A stretch of DNA of 64,000 nucleotides from contig JBBRRB010000012.1 of the NCBI GenBank assembly GCA_038225555.1, forward strand, positions 69,772 to 133,771, in the 5' to 3' direction. The notes below the pieces were generated by a model. That model did no database searches, was not told the DNA's origin, and saw nothing but the letters and a program-made list of their open reading frames with translations. Source of the DNA: JANXQZ01 sp038225555 (GTDB lineage Bacteria > Acidobacteriota > Terriglobia > Bryobacterales > Bryobacteraceae). Of this stretch, positions 8,704-17,506 are shown one piece after another. Made by a program: the position numbers and the translations under genes. The number at the start of each line of letters is the position of its first letter. Position 1 is the first letter of the stretch.

Positions 8704-9158
8704 GCCTCTTCCCTAGCCAAGCCTGGAACCGCACGCCGATGCGAATACTTAAAGTCGCAGCGGATGGCCTGCACTGCCATGCGATTGTCTAAATTCACCG
8801 CGATTGGCGCCATTAAATTGGCCGTCGCCGGCAACCCCTCTTGAATTGAGAGAAGGGCGAGCGCGAGAATCTCCGACCCGATCCGCGGCTGGCGGCCCGG
8901 TGCCATTTTGAGACTGCATAAATCCTCAATTGAAACAGACAACTCATATTCGGGATCGATGACTAATACAGGAATGGCAATGAAACAAAGGTCGGCCCGC
9001 GTGGCGCTCTGTAAAAACACGAGCGGCCGTATAGCAGGCATGTCGATCAAAACAAAACTGTTTTCTCGATCGAACGCAGGCAAGCCTTCAGGGAAGTGAA
9101 AGACATCGGTGCTCTCATATGGCATCGTGCCGAAATATTTGGTAGCAAGAAGCGGCAT
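8697..9158 (-). CDS. fliW: Flagellar assembly factor FliW
   Basis: 153 residues, normal family length. Recognisable FliW features are the early FHFPEGLPAFDRENSFVLID segment, the DPEYELSV region and the C-terminal part APIAVNLDNRMAVQ. FliW binds either flagellin or CsrA; when flagellin is exported, freed FliW sequesters CsrA and lets flagellin be translated. The order fliW-csrA-flagellin on one strand, with a 7-base fliW/csrA overlap, fits that partner switch. Confidence 0.94.
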   Translation of the reverse strand: MPLLATKYFGTMPYESTDVFHFPEGLPAFDRENSFVLIDMPAIRPLVFLQSATRADLCFIAIPVLVIDPEYELSVSIEDLCSLKMAPGRQPRIGSEILALALLSIQEGLPATANLMAPIAVNLDNRMAVQAIRCDFKYSHRRAVPGLAREEAC

Positions 9159-9214
9159 CCGTCATGATGGTATGCACGTCTCGCACCACGCCGGAACTTA
9201 AGCGAGTAAAGATG

Positions 9215-9967
9215 TTAGCGGCGCTTGATCCGGTAGTCTTCGGCGGCCGACATCCTGACCAATCTGCACATTTCAAAAAGCCGCGAACGGGCCCGCATTC
9301 CGATGCGCTCCTCCAGAAAATACTTGCCGTGCAAGTCTTCTTGAAGGCCGGTGCCGCGCTTGTCTCCTGCCTCGGGGTCGCGCAGGTTGCTGGTGATAAT
9401 GGTGCATTTCTTGTGATTGCAGCGATGCGTCACGATCGAGGTGATCGTATCCTCCACCCAGTCAGTCACCCGGTGGGAGCCCAGATCATCGAGCAGCAAT
9501 ATGTCAATGTCCAGGGCGGTTCGGTAGGCCTCGCGATCCATGGTTCCCGAGGCTTGGTCGTACCCGCTGCGGATGCGATCAAGCAAGTTCTGAAAATCGA
9601 AAAACACGCCTTCGAACCCCCGGGCGATCAGTCCGCGCAAAGCGGCCACTGCCAAGTGCGTTTTGCCCACCCCCGGCGGGCCGAGAAAGAGAAGGCCAGG
9701 CTTGGGCAACGCCGGAAATTCGCGCATAAACATCCGCACGTCGTTCATCGCCAATGCCAGATGGCTGGCGGCAACCGGATTGTCCCTGGGCAAGAGAAAG
9801 GAATCGAGCGAGGCGTTCCGATATAAAGGAGGCAGATTGGCCCGTTCCTCGACCCGACGTTCCCGCCCCAGCGCGATGCACCCGCACCTGGCCGCCGAAG
9901 AAATTCCGTCGCGCTCGCTGATCTTCCAGCCAGTGCCCCCGCACAATTCGCACGTGTCTTCTGGCAT
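9215..9967 (-). CDS. DnaC/IstB-like AAA+ ATPase
   Basis: About 250 residues from the ATG at 9967 (an open frame continues upstream to 10099 but runs through the histidine-kinase end, so I prefer the internal start). The N-terminus carries a C-x2-C ... C-x-C cluster (CELCGGTGW, RCGC), probably a zinc site. Then come a Walker A motif (FLGPPGVGKTHLA) and a Walker B motif (DILLLDDLGS), sensor-like TSN, and an RSRLFEMC segment typical of DnaC/DnaI helicase loaders. Proteins of this group load DnaB-type helicases or serve as transposition helpers; no transposase is nearby, so a host replication-loading role is more likely. It lies 35 bases after the kinase gene and 56 bases before fliW. Confidence 0.85.
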   Translation of the reverse strand: MPEDTCELCGGTGWKISERDGISSAARCGCIALGRERRVEERANLPPLYRNASLDSFLLPRDNPVAASHLALAMNDVRMFMREFPALPKPGLLFLGPPGVGKTHLAVAALRGLIARGFEGVFFDFQNLLDRIRSGYDQASGTMDREAYRTALDIDILLLDDLGSHRVTDWVEDTITSIVTHRCNHKKCTIITSNLRDPEAGDKRGTGLQEDLHGKYFLEERIGMRARSRLFEMCRLVRMSAAEDYRIKRR

Positions 9968-10002
9968 GCGAACTATGGTACCAGCGGGGCGCAAACCGAG
10001 CG

Positions 10003-12412
10003 CTAATCCGCAGGCAGAGTAAAAAAGAAAAGCGAACCCACCCCGGGTTCCGACTCGTGCCAGATGCGGCCCCCGTGGCGCTGCACGATCCTTCTGCAAA
10101 TAGCCAGTCCCAAGCCCGAGCCGGGAATGCCCTTGCCGTGCAGCCGCTTGAAAGGCTGGAAAACCAGAGGCTCCTGCTCCGGCGCAATTCCCTGGCCATT
10201 ATCGGCTACGCAGAAACGCCATTCCGCGCCCCGTCGGTTGACGGTGATCTCAATCTCCGGCCGGGCTTGTCTACGGTACTTAATGGAATTCGAGATCAAG
10301 TTTTGGAAAACTCTGGCGATTTGCTCGATATCCGCAGTGACTTGGGGCAAGTCCTCAGAGCTGACCCGCGCATTGGCCTCGTCAATGGCAGGCTGACAAT
10401 TTTCGAGCGCTATCTTAATCGCCTCGTTCAAGTCCGAAATCTGATTAGGAGCCGGAGCGTTGTGCAGCATGCGCGCGTACTCCAACAAATCCCTCACCAG
10501 GTTCGTCATGCGTTCCGCGCTTTCTTCGATGGCGGCCAGATATTTGCGGGAGTCGGGGCCAAGCGCAGTTCCGGGCTGGTTACTGACCAAGCCTGTCAAG
10601 AAGCGAATGAGCCGCAGCGGCTCCTGCAGATCATGGCTTGCAAAATAGGCGAACTGCTCCAGTTCCTCGTTGGTTCGAGACAACGATTCATTCGCATCTT
10701 CGAGCTGCTGCTGTACAGTCTTGAACGCCCTGATGTCCAGAAATATGCCGGTCCAAAACACCAATTGGCCGGCTTCGTCGAAAACGGGCACGCCCCGCGA
10801 AAGGATCGGATGCCATTCTCCGTCGACACCGCGGAACCAATACTCGGCGTCGGAGGGTTTCTGATCGCGAACGCAATTCAGCCAATCTGAAATGGCTTTC
10901 GGCGCATGTTCGGGACGGAGGGCTTGAGTCCAACCAAACCCGGCGCACTCTGCTTGCGTCAACCCGACCAGCGTGCGGAAGGATTCGCTGGTGTACAGAT
11001 TGCGGCCCTCGGCGTCGCAGATCCACACCCCGTAATCCATCGAGTCGCCAATCGCGCGGTAGATGCTCTCGCTTTCCCTCGTGTTCCGCTCCGCCGTCTT
11101 GATCGCCGTAATATCGCGCCGCAGGAGAACCAGACGATCCACCGAAGGATGAACCGTATTTTCATACCAAGACCCGGAGGAGTCCCGGTTCTCGAATCGA
11201 GTTACACGGCTCGTATCCCTGGCCAAACGCAGCCAAGGGATGAACTCCTCGCCCCTATCCGACAGCACGTTCGGCATCAAGTCCAACAACGACTGGCCCA
11301 TTATACCCGCGTTGCTTCCCAGCATCTTTGCGGCGGGCTCATTCACATAGGTCAGCCGCCAATCGTTATCGGCAATTAAGATCGGATCCGCAACTTCCGC
11401 CAAAATAATCTCGAGCTGACGCGTCACGCTAACAAGCTCGTTCTCCACGGCTCTTGCGGCGGTAATATCCTGCACCACCGTGCTCACGCCCAGAACTTCG
11501 CCCCGGGGACTCTTGACCGGGTAATACCCCGCCAGCCAATAGCGTGGCACCCCGGGAGCGGCGCGCGTGGTTCCCCGGATCTCCTGGCCGACCACAGGCT
11601 CGCCGGATCGGATCACCTGAGTCACAAGCGGCTCCAGCACGGCGCTTAACTCGGGGAGAACCTCCTCCAGCCGTTTACCCAGATGCTCTGAAACCGAAAT
11701 CCCGTTGAGCGCGGCCAGCCGGGCATTCAAACTGATAAAGCGGTGCTCAAGATCGGTAAATCCAATTCCGGCAGGCGCGCCCAAATACAACTGTTCGAGC
11801 TCGGCTAGCTGCCTTTCGATTATCCGCTGGTTCAACGCGGCACTGGCGGGCGTCAGATCTGCGCCCCTGATGTCGCGAATGATATTCACGGTGCCCACGA
11901 TCACCCCAGCCTCATCCCGAACCGGGCCGGATGACAGCGCCAAGCGGATGCGCTCCCCCCCGCGAGTTAGCCGGATCGTTTCCAGTTGTTCGATGCGCTC
12001 GCCTCGATGGACCCTCTCTCGGATGATGGCATGTTCGTCCCGGAACTCGGGCGGAACCAGGGGCAAGGCCGGCTTGCCGATAATTTCGTCGGACGAGTGG
12101 CCGAAGATGCGTTCGGCCGCCTGATTCCAAAAAAGGATAATGCCGTTCAGGGACTCCCCGATGAGAGCTTCGTCCCAAAAAATCGATGAGGGAGGCGAGC
12201 TGATGGATTACCGCGTCCGCCGACTGGGCGGGGTTTGGCGCGAACGACACCATCGCGCCGGTTCCTCCGCGAAACGAAAACTCGCGGCGGTTCCATTTCA
12301 TCCGGATTTCAGTCTCGTTAAATCCAAACAATAAGCCTAATTCGCCTGGGCCTCGAAGAAATAATGTGGGTGAAGTTCCGATTACATCGCGGGAGGCCGG
12401 CGCATTTAGCAT
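10003..12412 (-). CDS. Multi-PAS sensor histidine kinase, frameshifted near the N-terminus
   Basis: The main frame encodes four PAS-type domains (one starts EALIGESLNGIILFWNQAAE, then units ending VGTVNIIRDI, GVSTVVQDIT and WTGIFLDI), a HisKA domain with H-box FASHDLQEPLR, and a HATPase_c domain with N box (NLISNSIKYRR), G1 (DNGQGI) and G2 (GSGLGLAI). It is a complete cytosolic-looking kinase with no membrane segment. The N-terminal part (another PAS, LSPTPCWIEFED through HQLASLID) is in a different frame; the two join if one base is removed from the A6 run at 12177-12182. The longest uninterrupted frame has only a TTG at 12066, inside a PAS domain. The N-terminal frame also has no standard start codon between an upstream TAG and the ATG at 12412, although that stretch already reads as PAS. 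It is either a sequencing indel or a decaying gene. The cognate response regulator is not in the window. Confidence 0.8.
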
Positions 12413-12738
12413 CGCGATGGCTGCCGCATTTACAAAGACAATCTGGTCTTCAAATTCAATCCAACAGGGCGTTGGACTCAGCTCGATTAAAGCTTTGAAG
12501 ATTTCGGCGTCGGTTTCTTTCTGTTCTGCTTGGAACGTAAGCTACCCGCTTTTGGATTTAATCAAACCAATTTACGGACAAACCTATCCTATAGGAAACA
12601 TCTTAACAATAATAGCATCTATATTGCAATTCGATTAAAGAAGAGTGATAGCAGACTCCTTAACGTTACACGCTTGTTGCGGATTTTGCCGGGTAACGAC
12701 GAACTTTTTCAGGATGAGTATTCCGTCAAACTGAATAC
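12413..12738. other. AT-rich intergenic region between divergent genes
   Basis: About 325 bases separate the kinase (minus) and the YcaQ-like gene (plus). The stretch 12413-12530 still reads as PAS coding sequence in the kinase frame but without a start codon. 12545-12660 is clearly AT-rich compared with its surroundings and includes the 10-bp palindrome TCCTATAGGA at 12587-12596. It is the likely place for divergent promoters, but I could not settle -35/-10 boxes. Confidence 0.5.
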
Positions 12739-13920
12739 ATGGCGGATTTCTCACTGGCCGAAGCCCGCCGCATCGCGTTGAGGGCGCAGGGTTTCGACAA
12801 ACCCCGTCCGAGCGGTCGCATCAATTCTCAGCACATCCGCGCGATCATTCGACGCCTCAGCTTGGTTCAACTCGACTTCGTTAACGTGCTGGTTCCCGCC
12901 CACTACCAAGTCTTCTTTTCGCGCCTTGGCCCGTATGATCGAAGCATTCTCGACCGCCTTATTTACCAGCAGCGCGAATTTACTGAGCAGTGGGCGCACG
13001 AGGCGTCCATTGTCCCCATGAAAAGCTGGCCCTTGCTGCGCAATCGCCGCGAGACACATCGGGTGCGGCCGTGGGGTTTCGAAGAATATTTGTCGCAGCA
13101 TTCGAGCTATGTCGAATGGGTGCTTGAGCAGATAAGGGAACGAGGTCCACTCACAGCCGAGGAATTGCCCACACCGGAAAATGGCCCCCGGCGCGTACCC
13201 AATTCCTGGTTTGGGAGCGTTCCGAGGGCCGTGCTCGAGGCGCACTTCGGTCGCGGGTTGCTGGCGATAGCCGACCGGTTGCCGAGTTTCGCGCGCGCCT
13301 ACGATATGAGCGAACGAGTGATCCCGGCCGAGCATCATGAAACCAGGATCTCGCGAGAGGACGCCGAGCGCGAACTCATTCGCCTATCGGCGATTGGCCT
13401 CGGGATCGCGACTGCTGCCGATTTAGCCGATTACTATCGCATGCCGGTAGCGAGCGCTCTGCCCCGAGTCCGCGAGTTGGTGGATTCGGGCATAATTCGA
13501 GAAGTGCGCGTGGAAGGATGGCGGGGGTCGGCCTATCTGCATCGCGACGCACGCGTTCCCAGAAGAATTATCGCCGCGGCACTGATCTCTCCCTTCGATC
13601 CGCTGATCTGGTTCCGTTCCCGCACGGAGCGGCTCTTCGGCTTTCATTACCGATTCGAAATTTTCGTGCCTCAGGAAAAGCGCAAGTGGGGAGTCTACGT
13701 CCTGCCCTTTCTGCTCGGGGACCGGCTGGTGGCGCGAGTGGATCTGAAAGCGGATCGTACGGCAGGGAAATTGCGCGTCGTGGCAATCCATCTCGAACCT
13801 GGTGCCGATCGGGTCCAAGTTGCCGAGGCGCTCAACGTGGAACTCGCGCAGATGGCTGAATGGCTTGGCCTGGATCCTCCGCCAGCTTCTTCAGCGTCAA
13901 TAATTGTTTCCTCATCATGA
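12739..13920 (+). CDS. YcaQ-like winged-helix DNA glycosylase
   Basis: 393 residues, the usual length of the HTH_42/YcaQ-AlkX family. These enzymes excise bulky N-alkylated bases and unhook interstrand crosslinks. The catalytic QxD motif is visible as Q44-L-D46 (SLVQLDFVNVL), and the family WAHEAS motif follows (EQWAHEASIVP). The C-terminal half has the winged-helix and barrel segments (FDPLIWFRSRTERLFGFHY). The ATG start is preceded by the AT-rich intergenic region. Its last 89 bases overlap the convergent SRPBCC gene. Confidence 0.9.
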   Translation: MADFSLAEARRIALRAQGFDKPRPSGRINSQHIRAIIRRLSLVQLDFVNVLVPAHYQVFFSRLGPYDRSILDRLIYQQREFTEQWAHEASIVPMKSWPLLRNRRETHRVRPWGFEEYLSQHSSYVEWVLEQIRERGPLTAEELPTPENGPRRVPNSWFGSVPRAVLEAHFGRGLLAIADRLPSFARAYDMSERVIPAEHHETRISREDAERELIRLSAIGLGIATAADLADYYRMPVASALPRVRELVDSGIIREVRVEGWRGSAYLHRDARVPRRIIAAALISPFDPLIWFRSRTERLFGFHYRFEIFVPQEKRKWGVYVLPFLLGDRLVARVDLKADRTAGKLRVVAIHLEPGADRVQVAEALNVELAQMAEWLGLDPPPASSASIIVSSS

Positions 13921-14368
13921 TCAAATCGCCCCAAGCGAGAAGTCTCCTGCGAATGGGACCCAGGCCCCGCACTCGCAGCTTCGCTACCAGTCTACCGGGG
14001 AGAATGAGGTAGCTCACCGCCACCTGGCCAAAGCGCCGAACAGCTTTCGGGCTATCCATGAGTATCGTTAAGTGGCGATCGCGTTCATACGAGACCAGGC
14101 GAAAGATCGTCATCATTCTCTGACCTTCGGCCATTTCCTCGAGCCCCGGAGTTAAGTGCCGAGGGCTGCGTCGGCCTAGGTTGTCGATCCAGTCGTAACT
14201 ATAGGGTGCGATCCGCAACTGACAAAGCCAACGGAAAACGGTGGGAGCAGACGCTCGGCAATCGACCGCGCGAAAGAGAATCATTTCCGCATCCGGGAGC
14301 AAATCGTCGCAGGGAAAATGCATCCCGCGCTCCGCCGCTGTGGAACCCCAATCGAGCGCGATCGGCAT
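13832..14368 (-). CDS. SRPBCC-fold protein
   Basis: 178 residues. The pattern (AEMILFRAVDCRASAPTVF near residue 28, then W-CQLRIAPYSYDW, and a C-terminal helix LKKLAED) fits the START/polyketide-cyclase-like SRPBCC fold, which binds hydrophobic ligands; no catalytic residues can be assigned. The gene begins 1 base after the MaoC stop (TAGCATG), suggesting coupled translation. Its 3' end overlaps the YcaQ-like gene on the other strand by 89 bases. Confidence 0.78.
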   Translation of the reverse strand: MPIALDWGSTAAERGMHFPCDDLLPDAEMILFRAVDCRASAPTVFRWLCQLRIAPYSYDWIDNLGRRSPRHLTPGLEEMAEGQRMMTIFRLVSYERDRHLTILMDSPKAVRRFGQVAVSYLILPGRLVAKLRVRGLGPIRRRLLAWGDLIMMRKQLLTLKKLAEDPGQAIQPSARVPR

Positions 14369-14369
14369 G

Positions 14370-14816
14370 CTAGTAGAAACGCGCGATCCATTCGGCCACG
14401 AGCACCGGCTTAGTCGCTCCTTCCAGCTCCGCTGTCACTAGCCAAATGACTTGCTGATCGCCCGTTTCATGCACCGCTACACGTCCCCGAATGCGCGATT
14501 CCGCGGGGACGGGCGATATGAAACGAACCCGGTTCAGCCCATAGTTCACGGTCATTTTGAAATCGCCCCTCACTTCCACCACTTGATGGGAAAGATAGCT
14601 GAGCAGCGAGAGCGTGAAAAAGCCATGCGCGATGGTGGTTCCAAACTGCGATTCGGCGCGCGCACGTTCGGGATCGACGTGTATCCACTGGTGGTCATGC
14701 GTGAGATCGGCAAACCGGTCGATCATCTCCTGGGTAATTAACAACCAGTCGCTTACGCCCACTTCCTGGCCTGTAAGTCCCTTCAGTTCTTCGAAGTTCA
14801 ACACGCGTGCGGCCAT
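14370..14816 (-). CDS. MaoC-family (R)-specific enoyl-CoA hydratase-like protein
   Basis: 148 residues forming a single hot-dog domain. The MaoC hydratase signature is present: FADLTHDHQWIHVDPERA, supplying the catalytic Asp and His, followed by GTTIAHGFFTLSLLS. Such enzymes hydrate trans-2-enoyl-CoA; the physiological substrate cannot be told from sequence. It is the first gene of a two-gene unit with the SRPBCC protein and is divergent from aroC, leaving 67 bases for two promoters. Confidence 0.9.
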   Translation of the reverse strand: MAARVLNFEELKGLTGQEVGVSDWLLITQEMIDRFADLTHDHQWIHVDPERARAESQFGTTIAHGFFTLSLLSYLSHQVVEVRGDFKMTVNYGLNRVRFISPVPAESRIRGRVAVHETGDQQVIWLVTAELEGATKPVLVAEWIARFY

Positions 14817-14883
14817 TTCCGTTCAATGTAACACTGTCGGTGATTGTCTGGGGTTCTCCGCGATACCATAAAAGATTCGCTAC

Positions 14884-16056
14884 ATGCTTCGATTCGAAAC
14901 AGCGGGGGAATCCCACGGCGAGTGTCTCGTCGCAACCTTAATAGGGCTGCCGGCGGGCATCCCGATATCGCTTGACGCGATCAATCGCGAACTTTGGCGT
15001 CGCCAGCAGGGGTTCGGCAGAGGCGGCCGCATGAAGATAGAAACGGACCGCGCCGAGATCGTCGCCGGCGTGCGGCATTCGCACACAATCGGATCGCCCA
15101 TCGCCATCATCATCCGCAACGCCGATTGGAAAAACTGGACCGAGGCTTTGCCCGTAGAAGATACCGACGGTGGCGAGGACAAGCGCAAACCTGTCACGCG
15201 CCCCCGTCCAGGCCATGCCGATCTGGCCGGAGCGATCAAGTACGATTACCACGATGCTCGTTACATATTGGAGCGAGCCAGCGCCCGCGAGACTGCCGCG
15301 CGCGTAGCGGCGGGAGCCTTAGCAAAGGCCTTCCTGGGCCAGTTCGGAATCGAGATCCTGAGCCACGTGATCGCGGTTGGGACAGCGCGTCTGGAGCGCA
15401 ACGCGGAATGGGAAGAACTAGTCACATTGAGCAAGAAGGACGAGGTCTTGCTCGGCTGCGTCGACCCCGAAACGGAAAAGCGCATGAAGGACGTGGTGGA
15501 CGTGGCTTTCCGCACGGGTGACACCGTGGGCGGAGTGTTTGAGGTAGTTGCGCATAACCTGCCGATCGGTTTGGGGTCGCACATCACCTGGGACAGTCGC
15601 CTGGATGGGCGGCTTGCACAGGCAATCGTATCAATGCAGGCCGTGAAAGGCGTCGAAATTGGTTTCGCAGCCGAAGGATCCGCGGCGTTCGGTTCGAAGG
15701 TCCAGGACACTATCCACTACAATCGCGAAGAGCGCAAGTTTACGCGCGGCGCCAATCGTGCTGGCGGCCTCGAAGGCGGAATGACCAACGGACAAGACGT
15801 GCTGGTCAGAGGATTTCTCAAGCCGATCTCGACGTTGCGGCGGCCGCTCGAATCCGTCGATCTGGCTACTCGCGATTCCGCCAAGGCTGCATATGAACGA
15901 AGTGACGTGGCAGTGGTGCCTGCAGCAGGCGTAATCGGAGAAGCCATGGTGGCGCTGGTGCTCGCACAGGCGTTCCTCGAAAAATTCGGGGGGGACTCGC
16001 TCGCGGAAACGCGGCGCAATTTCGAGGGCTACAGGGAGCAAGTCAAGAATTTCTGA
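14884..16056 (+). CDS. aroC: Chorismate synthase
   Basis: 390 residues. Signature segments are all present: GESHGECLVATLIGLPAG at the start, QQGFGRGGRMKIE, TRPRPGHADLAGAIKY and RASARETAARVAAG. It converts 5-enolpyruvylshikimate-3-phosphate to chorismate with reduced FMN, the last step of the shikimate pathway. It heads a tight plus-strand run; its TGA overlaps the def ATG by one base (TGATG). Confidence 0.97.
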   Translation: MLRFETAGESHGECLVATLIGLPAGIPISLDAINRELWRRQQGFGRGGRMKIETDRAEIVAGVRHSHTIGSPIAIIIRNADWKNWTEALPVEDTDGGEDKRKPVTRPRPGHADLAGAIKYDYHDARYILERASARETAARVAAGALAKAFLGQFGIEILSHVIAVGTARLERNAEWEELVTLSKKDEVLLGCVDPETEKRMKDVVDVAFRTGDTVGGVFEVVAHNLPIGLGSHITWDSRLDGRLAQAIVSMQAVKGVEIGFAAEGSAAFGSKVQDTIHYNREERKFTRGANRAGGLEGGMTNGQDVLVRGFLKPISTLRRPLESVDLATRDSAKAAYERSDVAVVPAAGVIGEAMVALVLAQAFLEKFGGDSLAETRRNFEGYREQVKNF

Positions 16057-16571
16057 TGGTTTACCCAATTGTTTTTTATCCCGAGTCCGTGCTCGAGACT
16101 CAGGCGAAAACCGTGGAGGAGTTTGACACGCCGGAGCTGCACAAGCTGGTGGACGATATGTTCGAATCGATGTATGCTGCGAAGGGCGTAGGCTTGGCAG
16201 CGCCTCAAATCGGCATCTCCAAGAGAATCGCAGTGGTCGATCTCTCGGTCGGCGAAGACGCGGCCCAGAAACTTGTGCTGATCAATCCGGAGATCTCCAG
16301 CAAGTCTGGCACGCAAATCAGCGAAGAGGGCTGCCTCAGCATCCCGGGCTTCCGGGAACAAGTGACGCGACCGAACAAGGTGACCGTGCGAGCCCAAGAC
16401 GCCAAAGGCGCATGGTTCGAGCATTCGGGCGAAGAGTTGCTGGCCCGCGCGCTGCTGCATGAAACGGATCACCTGAATGGCCGTCTTTATTTCAGCCATG
16501 TCAGTTCGCTCAAGCGCGATCTCATCCGCCGCAAGGTTCGCAAATTGATCAAGGCCGGTGAATGGAAGTAG
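16056..16571 (+). CDS. def: Peptide deformylase
   Basis: 171 residues with the three family motifs: GVGLAAPQIG, EEGCLSIPG (metal-binding Cys) and HETDHLNG (two metal-binding His plus catalytic Glu). It removes the N-formyl group from nascent proteins. It overlaps aroC by 1 base and fmt by 10 bases; def-fmt is the classic pair that removes and installs the formyl group. Confidence 0.97.
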   Translation: MVYPIVFYPESVLETQAKTVEEFDTPELHKLVDDMFESMYAAKGVGLAAPQIGISKRIAVVDLSVGEDAAQKLVLINPEISSKSGTQISEEGCLSIPGFREQVTRPNKVTVRAQDAKGAWFEHSGEELLARALLHETDHLNGRLYFSHVSSLKRDLIRRKVRKLIKAGEWK

Positions 16572-17506
16572 TGTTTCTCGGCACGCCGCAGTTTGCAGTG
16601 CCGACGCTTAAGCGCCTCGTGGACGCGGGTCACCAGGTATCGGCGGTGTTCACGCAGCCGGACCGTCCCAAGGGGCGCGGCGGCCAGTTGGCAACATCGG
16701 CTGTGAAGGATGCGGCTCTTCGACTCGGAATCCCCGTGCACCAGCCAGAGCGTATCCGTCGTCCGGAATCAGTAGAGCAACTGCGTGGCATGCGGCCGGA
16801 TGCGATGGTTGTAGTCGGTTACGGCCAGATCATTCCCCAGTCGATCATCGATATCCCAACCTTGGGGATCATCAATGTGCATGGCTCCTTGCTTCCGAAG
16901 TATCGCGGAGCTGCGCCCATTCAGTGGGCGGTTGCAAACGGTGAAACGATCACGGGCGTTACCACGATGCGGATTGACGCGGGCCTGGATACTGGGGATA
17001 TGCTGCTGAAGTGGAGCACGCCGATAGGACCGGAAGAGAGCGCGCTGGAACTCGGGCCTCGCCTCGCGGAGGCTGGCGCCAATCTGCTGTTGCAGACTTT
17101 GCGCGGATTGGAGGACAGCTCGATTGCGCCTGAGCCTCAAGATGCGAACCAGGCCACGCTTGCACCAATCCTGAAGAAAGAAGCCGGCCTGATTGACTGG
17201 TCGATGCGGGCGGAGGCCATCTTCAATCGCTCGCGCGGGCTGCTGCCTTGGCCTGGAACCTATACTTCCTTTCGCGGACAAATGCTGCATATCTGGAAGT
17301 CGCGCGTTTTTTCGGATGCGGTGAACAGCGCCACCCCAGGGCGGGCTTATGCGTTGCATCGGCGGCTGCTGGCCGACTGCGGCGCTGATTCGACACTCGA
17401 GCTTCTGGAACTTCAGATCGAAGGTCGCAAGCGCATGACCGCTGAGGCCTTCCTCAACGGACAACATCTGGTCGAAAATGAAATCTTTGGAGAGAAGAAG
17501 AATTGA
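16562..17506 (+). CDS. fmt: Methionyl-tRNA formyltransferase
   Basis: 314 residues. The formyltransferase N-terminal domain has VVFLGTPQFAVPTLK, and the active-site stretch NVHGSLLPKYRGAAPIQWA supplies the catalytic Asn and His; DTGDML follows. The C-terminal domain (from about residue 205, LIDWSMRAEAIFNRSRGL) binds the initiator tRNA. It starts within the end of def and overlaps argJ by 4 bases. Confidence 0.97.
   Translation: MEVVFLGTPQFAVPTLKRLVDAGHQVSAVFTQPDRPKGRGGQLATSAVKDAALRLGIPVHQPERIRRPESVEQLRGMRPDAMVVVGYGQIIPQSIIDIPTLGIINVHGSLLPKYRGAAPIQWAVANGETITGVTTMRIDAGLDTGDMLLKWSTPIGPEESALELGPRLAEAGANLLLQTLRGLEDSSIAPEPQDANQATLAPILKKEAGLIDWSMRAEAIFNRSRGLLPWPGTYTSFRGQMLHIWKSRVFSDAVNSATPGRAYALHRRLLADCGADSTLELLELQIEGRKRMTAEAFLNGQHLVENEIFGEKKN

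Noticed and set aside
10057..10890. 277-codon plus-strand frame opposite the kinase
   Set aside because: Antisense to conserved HisKA/HATPase_c sequence; no independent support.
12177..12190. Programmed -1 frameshift in the kinase
   Set aside because: The T-rich slip site on the mRNA would need a +1 move to join the PAS halves; a standard -1 slip leads to the wrong frame, and no stimulatory structure is evident.
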